A stretch of DNA of 64,000 nt from JAJRXR01 sp041402005 (GTDB taxonomy: Bacteria > Planctomycetota > Phycisphaerae > Phycisphaerales > UBA1924). Of the stretch, positions 7,987 to 16,275 are shown in pieces. Where the stretch lies: the NCBI GenBank assembly GCA_041402005.1, contig JAWKTB010000001.1, positions 434,001 through 498,000 on the forward strand, given 5' to 3'. Position 1 is the stretch's first letter. Each line of letters opens with the position of its first letter. Below the pieces are notes generated by a model. The model did not search any database. It was not told the DNA's origin and saw nothing but the letters and a program-made list of their open reading frames with translations. The position numbers and the translations under genes are program-made.

Positions 7987-9428
7987 CCGGGAACGTCCTC
8001 GGGCGGCGCGTCGTCCGGCGTCTCGCCGCTCGTGTCGTCGCCCGTCTCTCCACCCATGTCGTCGCCCATGTCATCGCCGGGCTGGGCGGCGCCATCATCC
8101 GACTCGGCGCCGAAGTCCTCGGGCGTCGGCTCGGCCTTCACACCCTCCAGGGTGTCGGCCAGCTCGTTGAGCTTGTCCTTGGTCTCGCCGCGAACGCGGA
8201 CGCGGCGCAGCGCCGTCGCGGCGTCGGCGTAGGCGGACTTGGCCCCCTCGCGGGCCTCCGCCTCTTTCTCCCGGTGGCCCGCCGCCAGGCGCGCCATCGC
8301 GCCGTCCTCGTCGAGACCGCGCTCGATCATGTACTCGAGCTCGCCCGCGACCGAGGCGTGCAGGTTGGCGATCGACTCGAACATCTCCCCGAGTCGCTGG
8401 CTCACCGAGGCGCGCACCAGGCTCGAGCTGTCCTGTGTGATCTGGCCCGCCTTGGAGGCGGTGCTGGTCGCCTGGCGCAGCTCCCGCTCGGTCTTGGCTC
8501 GGGCGTCCTCGAGGTCTCCCCCGATGAACGATTCGAGGGCGTCGAGCTGCTCGATGATCCGCGTGCGAGATTCGCCCGCGCTCTTGAGGGCGTCCGCCTC
8601 ATACCGCTTCGAGGCCTGCGTCTGATCGACGACCCCGCGCCTGGCCTCCTCGACCAGCGCGAGCTGCTCCTCGATCTGCTCGATCCGAGCCGCCTTCTCG
8701 ACCGCGTCCGGGCGGAGCTGGTCGGCGCGGATCTTGACCCGCTGGGCCTCGAACTCGTACCGGTCGGCCCGCCTCGTGTGCTCCCGGATGCTCTCGGCCA
8801 TCTGGGCCGCCTCGGTCGCCGACTTCTGGTTCGAGTCGAGCTGCATCTGCCCCGCCAGGTCGCGCTCCTTGGACGCGTTCGCGTCCGCCTCCGCGATCCG
8901 TGACTCGAACTCCGCGATCTGGTCGTTCACCAGCTTCGCGACCTTCTTCGCCTGCTCCAGGTCGGCGCTCAGGGTCGTCGCCAGGTCGTCGAGCGCCTTG
9001 ACGCGCGGCTGCGGGTCGAAGGTCGACGCCGCCTCGGCGAGCGCCCTGTGCGTCCCCCATGCCCGGGCGGTCCCGCGCACGACAGTCAGGCGATGCTGCG
9101 CCTCGCTCAGGCTCTTGACGAGGTCCTCGAAAGCCTCCGCCGCGAGACCCTGGTGGGCCTGGCCCGCCAGCACCGCCGCCGCCGACTCGTACCCGTCGTC
9201 CCCGACGTACTCCGAGAGGTCGGTCGCGGCCCGCTGGTAGCGGCTCTCCCGGTACTCTCCCATCGACTGCTTGCCGCCGTCGGGCCCGCCCGAGGTCATG
9301 ACGATCGCGGCGTCGCGGACGGCGGCCTCGCTCTCGCTCTCGCCCCCGCACCCGGAGGCGGTCAGGGCGCCCGCCAGGAGCGTCAGGGCCGCCGCTCGTC
9401 CAAGGATCTCTCGCTCGCGCGTCGTCAT
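7983..9428 (-). CDS. Coiled-coil lipoprotein
   Basis: 481 residues. The N-terminus has a basic region, a hydrophobic core and a lipobox 'LTASGC' (Cys about residue 27), so it should be a lipoprotein. Most of the mature chain is long charged helix with heptad character (for example 'AEFESRIAEADANASKE' and 'ARIEQIEEQLALVEEARR'), predicting extended coiled coils. The last ~50 residues are a disordered acidic tail rich in Asp/Gly/Pro. The stop overlaps the FNR start by 4 nt. It probably acts as an envelope spacer or tether; no enzymatic motif is seen. An AAGGA ribosome site precedes the ATG. Confidence 0.65.
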   Translation of the reverse strand: MTTREREILGRAAALTLLAGALTASGCGGESESEAAVRDAAIVMTSGGPDGGKQSMGEYRESRYQRAATDLSEYVGDDGYESAAAVLAGQAHQGLAAEAFEDLVKSLSEAQHRLTVVRGTARAWGTHRALAEAASTFDPQPRVKALDDLATTLSADLEQAKKVAKLVNDQIAEFESRIAEADANASKERDLAGQMQLDSNQKSATEAAQMAESIREHTRRADRYEFEAQRVKIRADQLRPDAVEKAARIEQIEEQLALVEEARRGVVDQTQASKRYEADALKSAGESRTRIIEQLDALESFIGGDLEDARAKTERELRQATSTASKAGQITQDSSSLVRASVSQRLGEMFESIANLHASVAGELEYMIERGLDEDGAMARLAAGHREKEAEAREGAKSAYADAATALRRVRVRGETKDKLNELADTLEGVKAEPTPEDFGAESDDGAAQPGDDMGDDMGGETGDDTSGETPDDAPPEDVPG

Positions 9429-9515
9429 CGGATGGTGTCCTTCGTGCCCCCTCGATCCCAGGCGTCCAGAGGGGGCTGGCGTGGCCTGGACTCTAGCCGT
9501 CGGAGCCCGGGGGCG

Positions 9516-10838
9516 TCAGCGGTCGATCGGCTCGTCCTCGTCCATCCCCGCCTCGTCCCGCTGACGCTCGCCCGACGGGACCGGGGCCTTGTAGTCGAGG
9601 CGGTAGTCCGGGCGTGGGCGATACATCGAGTCGATCCAGGTCAGGGCGTCCTGGAAGCGCCGGTCGTCGGTGGAGCGGAAGACGGGCCGCCACGCGCGCG
9701 TGCCCCGCCCCGAACCCACCTCGGGGTGCGGGTACAGGCTCACGCCCTTGGGCAGGGCCATCTGGAGCAGGGGCGAGCGGGCGGGCTCGGCCCAGTTGAT
9801 CAGGGGCGTGCCGTCGTCCAGGCGGAACTGGTCGAGGATCAGGAAGTTGGTGTACGCCGTCTGATCCGAGTTGACGTGCTTGTCGTTGACCCAGAGGCGC
9901 CCGGCCTGCTCCCCGCCGTGACACCTCGACGAGGCGCACGCGTTCACGAACCAGGCGCCGTGGAAGTCCTGCTTGAAGCGCCGCATCGAGTCCGGGTCCT
10001 CCAGGACGCGGACCTCCTTGTACAGCTCGCGCGCCTGCAGGCGGAACATCAGCTCCAGCACGCGCTGGGGCGGCGCCCGGAAGAGCGCCTCGCGCCCCTC
10101 CCGCGTCGCCGGGATCAGGTCGCTCGACGCGTTCTCTTCCATCAGCCGCTGGATGATGTCGCGCCCGATCAGCATCTTGGGTGGGTTCGAGAGGTCCACC
10201 TCGTAGACGCGAATCAAGTTGATCTCGTCGCGCGACAGCAGGGGAAAGCTCTTCTTCTCGCGCTCGTCGCCAGACGCCTCGATGACCACCTCGCCCCGGT
10301 CCTCGCCCACTCCCCGCTTCGAGAGCTTCAGCTGCGCCTCGAGCCACGTCCGCATGTTCCGCGCCCGCTTGTCGTACGGCTCGATCTCGAGAACACCCAT
10401 CACCTCGTCGAGCGCGAGCTGGTACCGCTCCCGGTCACGAAGCCATTCCGCCAGGTGCAGACGCCCGTCCACGTCCGTGTCGTCGATCGCCGCCTTGAGC
10501 CGCTCGTACCGCTCCTCCACCGGCGGCAGGAAGCGGACGTCGGCGATCTGCTCGCGCTTGACCGCCGTCCGGATCCCCGCAACCCGGAGCACGATCTCCT
10601 CCTCCCCCCGCTCGACCAGGATGCCCGAGACCTCGCTCCCGTCCCGGCGAAGGATCACGCACTCGACGCCGGTGTCGCCCCCGTCCGGCTCGCGCGACAC
10701 CAGCACCAGGCTTGGGCGCTCAGGAGTGGGTGTGATCAGCAGTCCGCCCGCGAGCGTGAGCGCCGCGCCGGAGGCCACCGTCAGCGTCGCCAACCGCCCC
10801 AGATTGCTCAGGACCGTTCGCCCAGGGGAGCGTCTCAT
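9516..10838 (-). CDS. Membrane-anchored protein with a CX4CH motif
   Basis: 440 residues. One N-terminal hydrophobic segment (about residues 14-36) anchors or exports it. A small beta-rich region follows ('CVILRRDGSEVSGILVERG'), then a tetratricopeptide-like helical part ('WLRDRERYQLALDEVMGVLE'). Later 'NACASSRCHGG' places Cys301, Cys306 and His307 in a CX4CH arrangement, known as an alternative haem c site in some multihaem cytochromes. Only one such site is present and no distal Met ligand is obvious, so haem binding is inference. The gene lies upstream of the lipoprotein/FNR pair, an arrangement consistent with envelope redox chemistry. Its -10-like TATAGA lies 5 nt before the ATG. Confidence 0.6.
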   Translation of the reverse strand: MRRSPGRTVLSNLGRLATLTVASGAALTLAGGLLITPTPERPSLVLVSREPDGGDTGVECVILRRDGSEVSGILVERGEEEIVLRVAGIRTAVKREQIADVRFLPPVEERYERLKAAIDDTDVDGRLHLAEWLRDRERYQLALDEVMGVLEIEPYDKRARNMRTWLEAQLKLSKRGVGEDRGEVVIEASGDEREKKSFPLLSRDEINLIRVYEVDLSNPPKMLIGRDIIQRLMEENASSDLIPATREGREALFRAPPQRVLELMFRLQARELYKEVRVLEDPDSMRRFKQDFHGAWFVNACASSRCHGGEQAGRLWVNDKHVNSDQTAYTNFLILDQFRLDDGTPLINWAEPARSPLLQMALPKGVSLYPHPEVGSGRGTRAWRPVFRSTDDRRFQDALTWIDSMYRPRPDYRLDYKAPVPSGERQRDEAGMDEDEPIDR

Positions 10839-10843
10839 GGGCG

Positions 10844-10849
10844 TCTATA
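10844..10849 (-). promoter_or_regulatory. -10 element, leaderless type
   Basis: TATAGA on the minus strand, 5 nt before the ATG of the CX4CH protein; no ribosome site between. Confidence 0.45.
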
Positions 10850-10925
10850 GGCGGGCGGCGGGGGTTCGGTTGTGGTCGACGCCCGAAATCCCCCAATTCC
10901 GGGCACGCCGACGTGTCGCTTTCGC

Positions 10926-11306
10926 TCAGGCCGCCCGCGAGGACCGGGCGCCGGCCCCATCGACCGCCTCGGCGATCCGCTGGCTCAAGACGTCCGGCGT
11001 GAAGGGCTTGACCACGTACACGCTCGCACCCGCCGCCTTCGCCTCTCGGCTGGCCACGGGCGCCGGGTCGGCGCTGATCATCACGATCGGCAGGTCCGCG
11101 ATGCGCCCCCGCGCCTCGCGCACGAGGTCGAGCGCGCCGTCCAGCCCGCCGTCGATCACGACCAGCCCGGGAGCCGCGACATCGAGCGCCGCACGCGCCT
11201 CGGCCGTGTCCTCCGCCTCCTCGACATCGTTGAGGCCCAAGGGCGAGAGGATCGAGCGGACGATCCCGCACATCGTCTTCGAGTCATCGACGAGGAGCGT
11301 GCGCAT
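10926..11306 (-). CDS. CheY-like response regulator receiver
   Basis: 126 residues, a stand-alone receiver domain. The acidic pair is Asp7-Asp8 ('LLVDDSKTM'), the phospho-acceptor is Asp52 ('LVVIDGG'), the Thr/Ser switch is Ser78 ('VMISAD') and the invariant Lys is Lys100 ('YVVKPF'). There is no output domain, so it acts by protein-protein contact. The start was set at the ATG just before 'RTLLVDDS'; a longer in-frame version starting at 11378 would add 24 unrelated residues and overlap the previous gene. It follows the cheX-like gene with a 2-nt gap, so the two are cotranscribed and presumably act together. Confidence 0.85.
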   Translation of the reverse strand: MRTLLVDDSKTMCGIVRSILSPLGLNDVEEAEDTAEARAALDVAAPGLVVIDGGLDGALDLVREARGRIADLPIVMISADPAPVASREAKAAGASVYVVKPFTPDVLSQRIAEAVDGAGARSSRAA

Positions 11307-11308
11307 GC

Positions 11309-11785
11309 TCAGGCCCTCCCATCGGCGCTGGCGCCGCTCGCGCCCTGCAGCGCGGTCCAGATGAAGAACGTTCCGCATTCAGTCCAGATCGGGATCGCGA
11401 CGCCCGGCGCCGGTGAATCGATCGCGCCCTCGTAGACGAGTCTCGGGCGGGTGACGCCGACCTCCGCGTCCGCCAGTTCCCCCTTGGCGCCGACGATGAT
11501 CATCTCGATCATCTCGCTGATCGCGTCCTCGAAGTTCACTGTGCCGAATGCCGCGGGGCGACCGGTCGCGAGGGCGACGATCCGCTCGCTGGTGGCGCGT
11601 GGGAAGTGGACGCCGACGATGCCCTCGGCGCCCCCCCAGACCTCGACGATCCCCGCGACCCCCTCGCCGACCTCGAATCGTCCGCACGCCTCGGGCAATC
11701 CCGTCTCGCCCTGCTCCTGGAGCATGGCGTCGAGGACGCGTCGGGCGCTGGCGGCCAGGGGCGCCGTCGTCACGCTCTGAGTCAT
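11309..11785 (-). CDS. CheX/CheC-like protein with altered catalytic motif
   Basis: 158 residues with the CheX fold pattern: a Gly/Val-rich beta-hairpin ('GIVEVWGGAEGIVGVHFPR'), the helix 'NFEDAISEMIEMIIVGAKGE' and a second hairpin at the end. CheX and CheC phosphatases dephosphorylate CheY~P through the motif E-x2-N in that helix. Here it reads Glu91-Met-Ile-Glu94, so the catalytic Asn is a Glu. The protein may bind its receiver without dephosphorylating it, or use a modified site. GGGAGG precedes the ATG. The next gene is the receiver, so the pair is probably a two-part signalling unit. Confidence 0.75.
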   Translation of the reverse strand: MTQSVTTAPLAASARRVLDAMLQEQGETGLPEACGRFEVGEGVAGIVEVWGGAEGIVGVHFPRATSERIVALATGRPAAFGTVNFEDAISEMIEMIIVGAKGELADAEVGVTRPRLVYEGAIDSPAPGVAIPIWTECGTFFIWTALQGASGASADGRA

Positions 11786-11963
11786 GTCACGCCTCCCGTC
11801 TTGGGCTCGTCGCCTTGGGTCGGGGGCGAAGCGCCCCTGTCCAAGAGCGGTTATCGACGCGGGCGCGGGGCGACTTCATCCGGGTTTGGGGGTGCGGACG
11901 GGAGAATCGCGGGATGCAGGGGTGGCGGGGGAGGGCAAAGGGCGCCTCCGCCCCGCCGGGAAA

Positions 11964-12047
11964 TGCCCAGGAGAGGACTCGAACCTCCACCCCGTTTCCG
12001 GGACTACCACCTCAAGGTAGCGCGTCTGCCAGTTCCGCCACCTGGGC
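11964..12047 (-). tRNA. tRNA-Leu(GAG)
   Basis: 84-nt class II tRNA. The acceptor stem GCCCAGG pairs with CCUGGGC, the anticodon stem CUACC/GGUAG holds loop UUGAGGU (anticodon GAG), and there is a long variable arm CCCG-GAAA-CGGG and a T arm with UUCGAGU. Discriminator A; CCA is not encoded. Confidence 0.95.
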
Positions 12048-12079
12048 AAAGAAGCGCGGGCCCTGGCCCGCGGGCGGGG

Positions 12080-12085
12080 AGTATA
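12080..12085 (-). promoter_or_regulatory. -10 element of tRNA-Leu
   Basis: TATACT on the minus strand, 32 nt before the tRNA 5' end, giving a short leader. A -35 candidate (TCTGGC, 17-nt spacer) is poor. Confidence 0.5.
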
Positions 12086-12241
12086 GCCCCGACCCGCGCG
12101 GGGCCAGACCGTCGCGGCGTACCCGTGAAACGCATGTGCGCATCGAAGCGGGACGACCCGACGCCTACGCTTGGCGCGCCCCGCCTTGCAGGGGCGACCG
12201 CCGCACGGACGACCCTTCGCACGACGGCGCCAGGGAATGAC

Positions 12242-12715
12242 ATGAGCACAGGGACGGACAATCTCGAGGGCTTCCTCCAGGCGGTGGCTCAGATCGCCCG
12301 TCAGAGTGGCGCCTTCGCCGACGTGCGCCTCGAGGACGGGCGCCTCGCCTGCCAGGCCAAGGCCTCCGCCGAACCCGCCTTCTACCGCCTCGAAGCCGAC
12401 GACGGCGCCCTCTGGGTCTCGCTCGTCATGGCCGACCGCTGGCTCAGTGAGTCCATCGAGGCCGGCCTCATGCACTCGGGTGACAAGCTCGAGGAGCTCC
12501 TCGAGGAAGAGCTCGTGGACCAGGGGTACGACGGGAAGGCCCCGCCGGTCCAGCACTTCAGGTCGGACGACATGCTCTTCACGTTCCGGTCCAGGCTCCC
12601 GTTCCCGCCCGCCGAGGCGAAGGCGGGCGCCCAGACCGCGGGCCAGTGGCTCCTCGCCTACGAGCAGTGCTTCAGCCAGCTCGGCGACATGAGCGCGGAA
12701 GAGAACGAAGAATGA
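12242..12715 (+). CDS. Hypothetical small acidic protein (157 aa)
   Basis: No family recognised. A soluble acidic alpha/beta protein: helix 'NLEGFLQAVAQIARQ', beta strands around 'FYRLEADDGALWVSLV', and a very acidic helix 'DKLEELLEEELVDQ'. A weak AGGGA precedes the ATG. The downstream glycosyltransferase begins 43 nt later on the same strand, so they may be cotranscribed. The rhythm recalls YbjN- or chaperone-like sensory folds, but this is only an impression. Confidence 0.6.
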   Translation: MSTGTDNLEGFLQAVAQIARQSGAFADVRLEDGRLACQAKASAEPAFYRLEADDGALWVSLVMADRWLSESIEAGLMHSGDKLEELLEEELVDQGYDGKAPPVQHFRSDDMLFTFRSRLPFPPAEAKAGAQTAGQWLLAYEQCFSQLGDMSAEENEE

Positions 12716-12758
12716 CCACGCGCACGGGGCGCCGGTCCGGGACGGCGGGGAGCTTGGC

Positions 12759-14195
12759 ATGCGGATCCTGATGCTGGGCTGGGAGTTCCCGCCGTTCATC
12801 GCGGGCGGCCTGGGCACGGCGTGCGCCGGGCTCACCAAGGGCCTCGACCGCCTCGGGCACGAGGTCGTCTTCGTCCTGCCCAAGTCGATCGGTGGGGCGA
12901 CCGCTGAGCACGTCCGCCTGCTGGGCGCCGACGCCCTGCCCAGGCTCGTCGAGCAGGTCCGCGCCGAGGCGACCACCAGGGCGACCACGGAAGAGACCGA
13001 GGGTGTGCGCGAGTCCGAACGCCCTCCAGGCGTCTCGGCACGTGCCCGCTTCTACGAGATCGAGGCGGGCTTCGAGAGTCCGTACCGCGCCTTCGCGAGC
13101 GGCGAGGACGTCGCCAGGTTCCTCGGCGCCATCCGGGATATGGGCGACGCGACCGACGAGTCCGGCATCGATCTCGCCGGCCTGCGCTCCACCTCCGCGA
13201 CGCGCCTCCTGGGCGTGCTCGAGACCATCCTCCACGACGTCGACCCCGATGGGGGCGGGGAGCACCACTACGGCGCCGACCTCTTCGGCGACGCCCAGCG
13301 CTACGCCCGCCTCGTCTGTGCCCTCGCCTCGCGCGAGCGATTCGACGTCATCCATGCGCACGACTGGCTCGCCTACCCCGCCGGCATCGCCGCACGAGCA
13401 CTCACCGGTCGCCCCCTCGTCTGCCATGTCCACGCCACAGAGTTCGACCGCTCTGGCGAGAACATCAACCAGCAGGTCTACGACATCGAGCGGGCCGGCA
13501 TGCACGCCGCCGACCGCGTCATCACGGTCTCTCGCCTGACCAAGTCGATCGCGGTCAACCGGTACGGCGTAAACCCGACGAAGGTGGACGTCGTCTACAA
13601 CGGCGTCGAACAGGAGGGCGCCCAACCGACCTCGATCGACCGCATCGACCGCAAGGACAAGATCGTCCTCTTCCTCGGGCGCATCACGATGCAGAAGGGG
13701 CCCGAGTACTTCGTCCGGGCCGCGGCGAGGGTCCTGGAGAAGATGGACAACGTCAAGTTCGTCGTCGCCGGCTCCGGGGACATGGCGGTGCGCATGATCG
13801 AGGAGGCCGCCGCCCTGGGCATCGGGCACAAGGTCCTCTTCACGGGCTTCCTGCGCGGGCGCGACGTCGACAAGGTCTTCCGCATGGCGGATCTGTACGT
13901 CATGCCGAGCGTCTCCGAGCCCTTCGGGATCGCGCCACTCGAGGCCATGAGCCGCGACGTCCCTGTCATCATCTCCAAGCAGTCGGGCGTCAGCGAGGTC
14001 CTGACGCATGCTTTGAAGGTCGACTTCTGGGACATCGAGGAGATGGCCAACAAGATCGTCGCCGTCCTCAAGTACCCGCCCCTGAGCCAGACGCTGCGTG
14101 AGCACGGCGTGTTCGAGTGCCGGCGCCTGACGTGGGACGGCGCCGCGGAGAAGGCCGTCAAGGTCTACGGACGCGCGATCGCCGGCGCCCACTGA
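12759..14195 (+). CDS. Glycosyltransferase family 4, glycogen-synthase-like
   Basis: 478 residues. It opens with 'MLGWEFPPFIAGGLGTAC', the glycine-rich acceptor/donor loop of bacterial starch/glycogen-synthase-like GT4/GT5 enzymes. 'FDVIHAHDWLAYPAGIAAR' and 'RITMQKGPEYFVRAA' follow, and the nucleotide-sugar EX7E motif is 'EPFGIAPLEAMSRDVPVI'. A GT-B two-domain enzyme using an NDP-sugar donor is the natural reading; substrate and linkage cannot be told. GGGAG precedes the ATG. In other planctomycetes similar genes occur next to GH57 amylases; none is here. A large inverted repeat 16 nt after the stop probably ends transcription. Confidence 0.8.
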   Translation: MRILMLGWEFPPFIAGGLGTACAGLTKGLDRLGHEVVFVLPKSIGGATAEHVRLLGADALPRLVEQVRAEATTRATTEETEGVRESERPPGVSARARFYEIEAGFESPYRAFASGEDVARFLGAIRDMGDATDESGIDLAGLRSTSATRLLGVLETILHDVDPDGGGEHHYGADLFGDAQRYARLVCALASRERFDVIHAHDWLAYPAGIAARALTGRPLVCHVHATEFDRSGENINQQVYDIERAGMHAADRVITVSRLTKSIAVNRYGVNPTKVDVVYNGVEQEGAQPTSIDRIDRKDKIVLFLGRITMQKGPEYFVRAAARVLEKMDNVKFVVAGSGDMAVRMIEEAAALGIGHKVLFTGFLRGRDVDKVFRMADLYVMPSVSEPFGIAPLEAMSRDVPVIISKQSGVSEVLTHALKVDFWDIEEMANKIVAVLKYPPLSQTLREHGVFECRRLTWDGAAEKAVKVYGRAIAGAH

Positions 14196-14210
14196 ACCGT
14201 GCCATGACCG

Positions 14211-14278
14211 AGCCGCGAGCGTGAGCTCGCGAGTCCTCGTCGATCGGATCTGCAGATCGCGAGCTTACGCTCGCGGCT
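14211..14278. repeat. Nested inverted repeat / bidirectional terminator
   Basis: Two 22-nt arms (14211-14232 and 14257-14278) are reverse complements except for one position, with 24 nt between. Each arm is itself a hairpin: CGCGAGC, a 4-nt turn, GCTCGCG. The element can form one long stem or two short ones. It lies between the convergent glycosyltransferase and ABC permease genes, so it can terminate both. No T tract. Confidence 0.75.
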
Positions 14279-14288
14279 TGGATCGGCG

Positions 14289-15818
14289 TTACCCGACGTC
14301 GCGTCCCTGGAAGAGCGCCACGCCCAGCGCCAGGTACATCGTGATCTGCACCAGCGTGTAGAGCCCCACCAAGAGCACGTGCGAGCCCGGGATCGGCTGC
14401 GCCTGCGTGATCGCGTCCACCAGCCAGAACGACTGCATGTTCGGCACCACCGCCCACAGCGCCAGCGCGACCGGGTGGATCTTCGTCGGACGCTCGAAGA
14501 CGAAGTCCCCCTCCATCGGCGGGCGCGACAGGGGCAGGGGCTGCGCGCCGATGTTGCGCACCACGAGCATCGGCCCGTCGGACTCGGTCACGACCAGTGC
14601 CGAGGGCGTGCCGGCGGGGTAGATCGACGCGTCGAGGCTGACGCCCTTGTCCGGGGGCAGGAAGCTTGGCGTGACGAGGGCGACGCCGTTGGGCGCGGGC
14701 CCGAAATAGAACGGTTGCCCGACCTCGATGCGACCCCGCGGCGCCGCCTGGAGCGTGATCACGTATTCCGCCCCGACCGTCCGCATCAGCATCTCGCGCA
14801 TCGTGGGGTCCGACTTGGCCCCCTCCTCGACCATCCGCAGCACCTCCCACTTGCCCACGTAGTCGGTCGAGCGCAGCTCGGGTCTGGCGAGGAACTCGTC
14901 GCGCGTCACTCCCGCTCGCTTGGCCGCCAGGTCCGCGACGCGCGTTCCCACCGACTGGCGGAGGTTGAGCCCCGTGCTCGAGCGGGCGTCAGCGATCACG
15001 CCGATCGCCGGGTTGTCGAAGGCATACCGCCCGATCAGGTGGTTCGAGAGCAGCCCCAGCACGAAGACTCCCGCGCAGATCACGATGGTCATGACCTGCC
15101 CGAGGCGCGTGGAGACCGCGGTCGCGATCGCCGCGATGACCAGCAGCGCCATCGACAGTGTCGCGCACGCGATCGTGATCTCCGGCTTGAAGTCCGTCCC
15201 GAGGGGCTGGAGCGCCCACTTCTTGCTGATCGCCAGGACGAGGACGTACGCGACGATCGTGAGCGGGAGCATAGCGACGACCGCGGTCTGCGAGAAGGAC
15301 CACCCGTACAGGTAGTTGGCGACCGACGCGAGGAAGATCGCGAGGAAGACCGAGCCACACCCGAAGACGACCACGGGGACGTCCACCTCGTCGGCGGCGG
15401 TGCTCATCACGCCGTGACGGATGCCCAGCATCAGGAAGACGAGCATGATGACGACCGCGAGCACCAGGGCGCCGGTGACGCCCAGGTACTTGCCGATCAC
15501 GACGCGGGCGCGCCCGATCGGCTTGGAGACCACGGTCAGGACGGTCTTGTTCTCGATCTCGCGCGAGATGACGCTGGTCGAGGTGAAGGCCGCGATGAGC
15601 AGCCCGCAGACGAAGACCGTCGCCAGCCCGACGTCGAACAGGAGCTTGTTGTCCCCCGTGACCTCGCCGGGGGTGTTGTGGTACCCCATCGAGAAGCCGG
15701 TCGCCCAGGTGTTGAGAAACTGGAGAACGCCCGAGAGCAGGACCAAGCCCAGGAAGACGGGCTGGCGGATGCTCTCCACGAAGGCGTTGCGGGCGATGGC
15801 GATGGTCGTGATGAGCAT
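14289..15818 (-). CDS. ABC-2 type transporter permease
   Basis: 509 residues with the ABC-2 permease pattern. A first helix follows 'IAIARNAFVESIRQPVF'; then comes a periplasmic loop, 'STSVISREIENKTVLTVVSK' (the cytoplasmic coupling region) and several helices to about residue 275. A soluble insert of about 170 residues and a final membrane pair close the protein. No ATPase gene is adjacent on this strand. The divergent operon starting at 16276 encodes an ABC ATPase and a second permease with a similar coupling region (about 'KPVAPWQYILGKWVGV' versus 'KPIGRARVVIGKYLGV'), so this protein may share that ATPase. TACCAT lies 9 nt before the ATG. Confidence 0.75.
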   Translation of the reverse strand: MLITTIAIARNAFVESIRQPVFLGLVLLSGVLQFLNTWATGFSMGYHNTPGEVTGDNKLLFDVGLATVFVCGLLIAAFTSTSVISREIENKTVLTVVSKPIGRARVVIGKYLGVTGALVLAVVIMLVFLMLGIRHGVMSTAADEVDVPVVVFGCGSVFLAIFLASVANYLYGWSFSQTAVVAMLPLTIVAYVLVLAISKKWALQPLGTDFKPEITIACATLSMALLVIAAIATAVSTRLGQVMTIVICAGVFVLGLLSNHLIGRYAFDNPAIGVIADARSSTGLNLRQSVGTRVADLAAKRAGVTRDEFLARPELRSTDYVGKWEVLRMVEEGAKSDPTMREMLMRTVGAEYVITLQAAPRGRIEVGQPFYFGPAPNGVALVTPSFLPPDKGVSLDASIYPAGTPSALVVTESDGPMLVVRNIGAQPLPLSRPPMEGDFVFERPTKIHPVALALWAVVPNMQSFWLVDAITQAQPIPGSHVLLVGLYTLVQITMYLALGVALFQGRDVG

Positions 15819-15827
15819 CGGGGGCGG

Positions 15828-15833
15828 ATGGTA
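15828..15833 (-). promoter_or_regulatory. -10 element of the ABC-2 permease gene
   Basis: TACCAT on the minus strand, 9 nt before the ATG, implying a leader of at most 2-3 nt. Confidence 0.35.
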
Positions 15834-16275
15834 GTCGATGGGGCGGGGGGCCCCGACGGGTCGTCTCCCGACGGATCGGACGAGGGCCAGACGCCACTCG
15901 TTCGCCCCGGATCCGCTCGCGGATCAACTTTCTTGCAAAGCCCGGCGAACGGTTTGCCTCCTGGTGTCGTAGGGGTGGGGCAACCGGGGGGCCCAGGGTG
16001 CGCGCACGCCGGGCTCAACGGAGGTCTCTTGCGATGCCACGACACCGAACGCCGCGAGATCCGGGCCGGGTCAAGGCGTTGTCGGGCGCGACCACGGACC
16101 GCGCGGGCGTGTGTGTTCGGTGGAAAGCCGGGCGGAAGGCGCCCAGAATAGCCGCTCATGGCCAGGGGCCCGCGATCAGGCGGCATCCCGGGTCGGTTCG
16201 GGTCTGGTACACCGGGGCCCCGCCTGTGGCGCTCCGGGGATCATCGAGGGTCGGGGTCACCATCCAGGAAGGGCT
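15834..16275. other. Divergent intergenic region upstream of the SPFH-ABC operon
   Basis: About 440 nt between the divergent permease and the first SPFH gene. Open frames here (for example 15998-16279) have no credible protein and are probably chance. A GCAAA...TTTGC pair around 15935-15957 and a TACACC at 16208 are the only candidate control elements I see. AGGAAGG at 16266-16272 is the ribosome site for the downstream gene. Confidence 0.4.

Noticed and set aside
14207..14280. Insertion-sequence remnant
   Set aside because: The inverted arms enclose only 24 nt and no target-site duplication is visible; a palindromic repeat/terminator explains it better.
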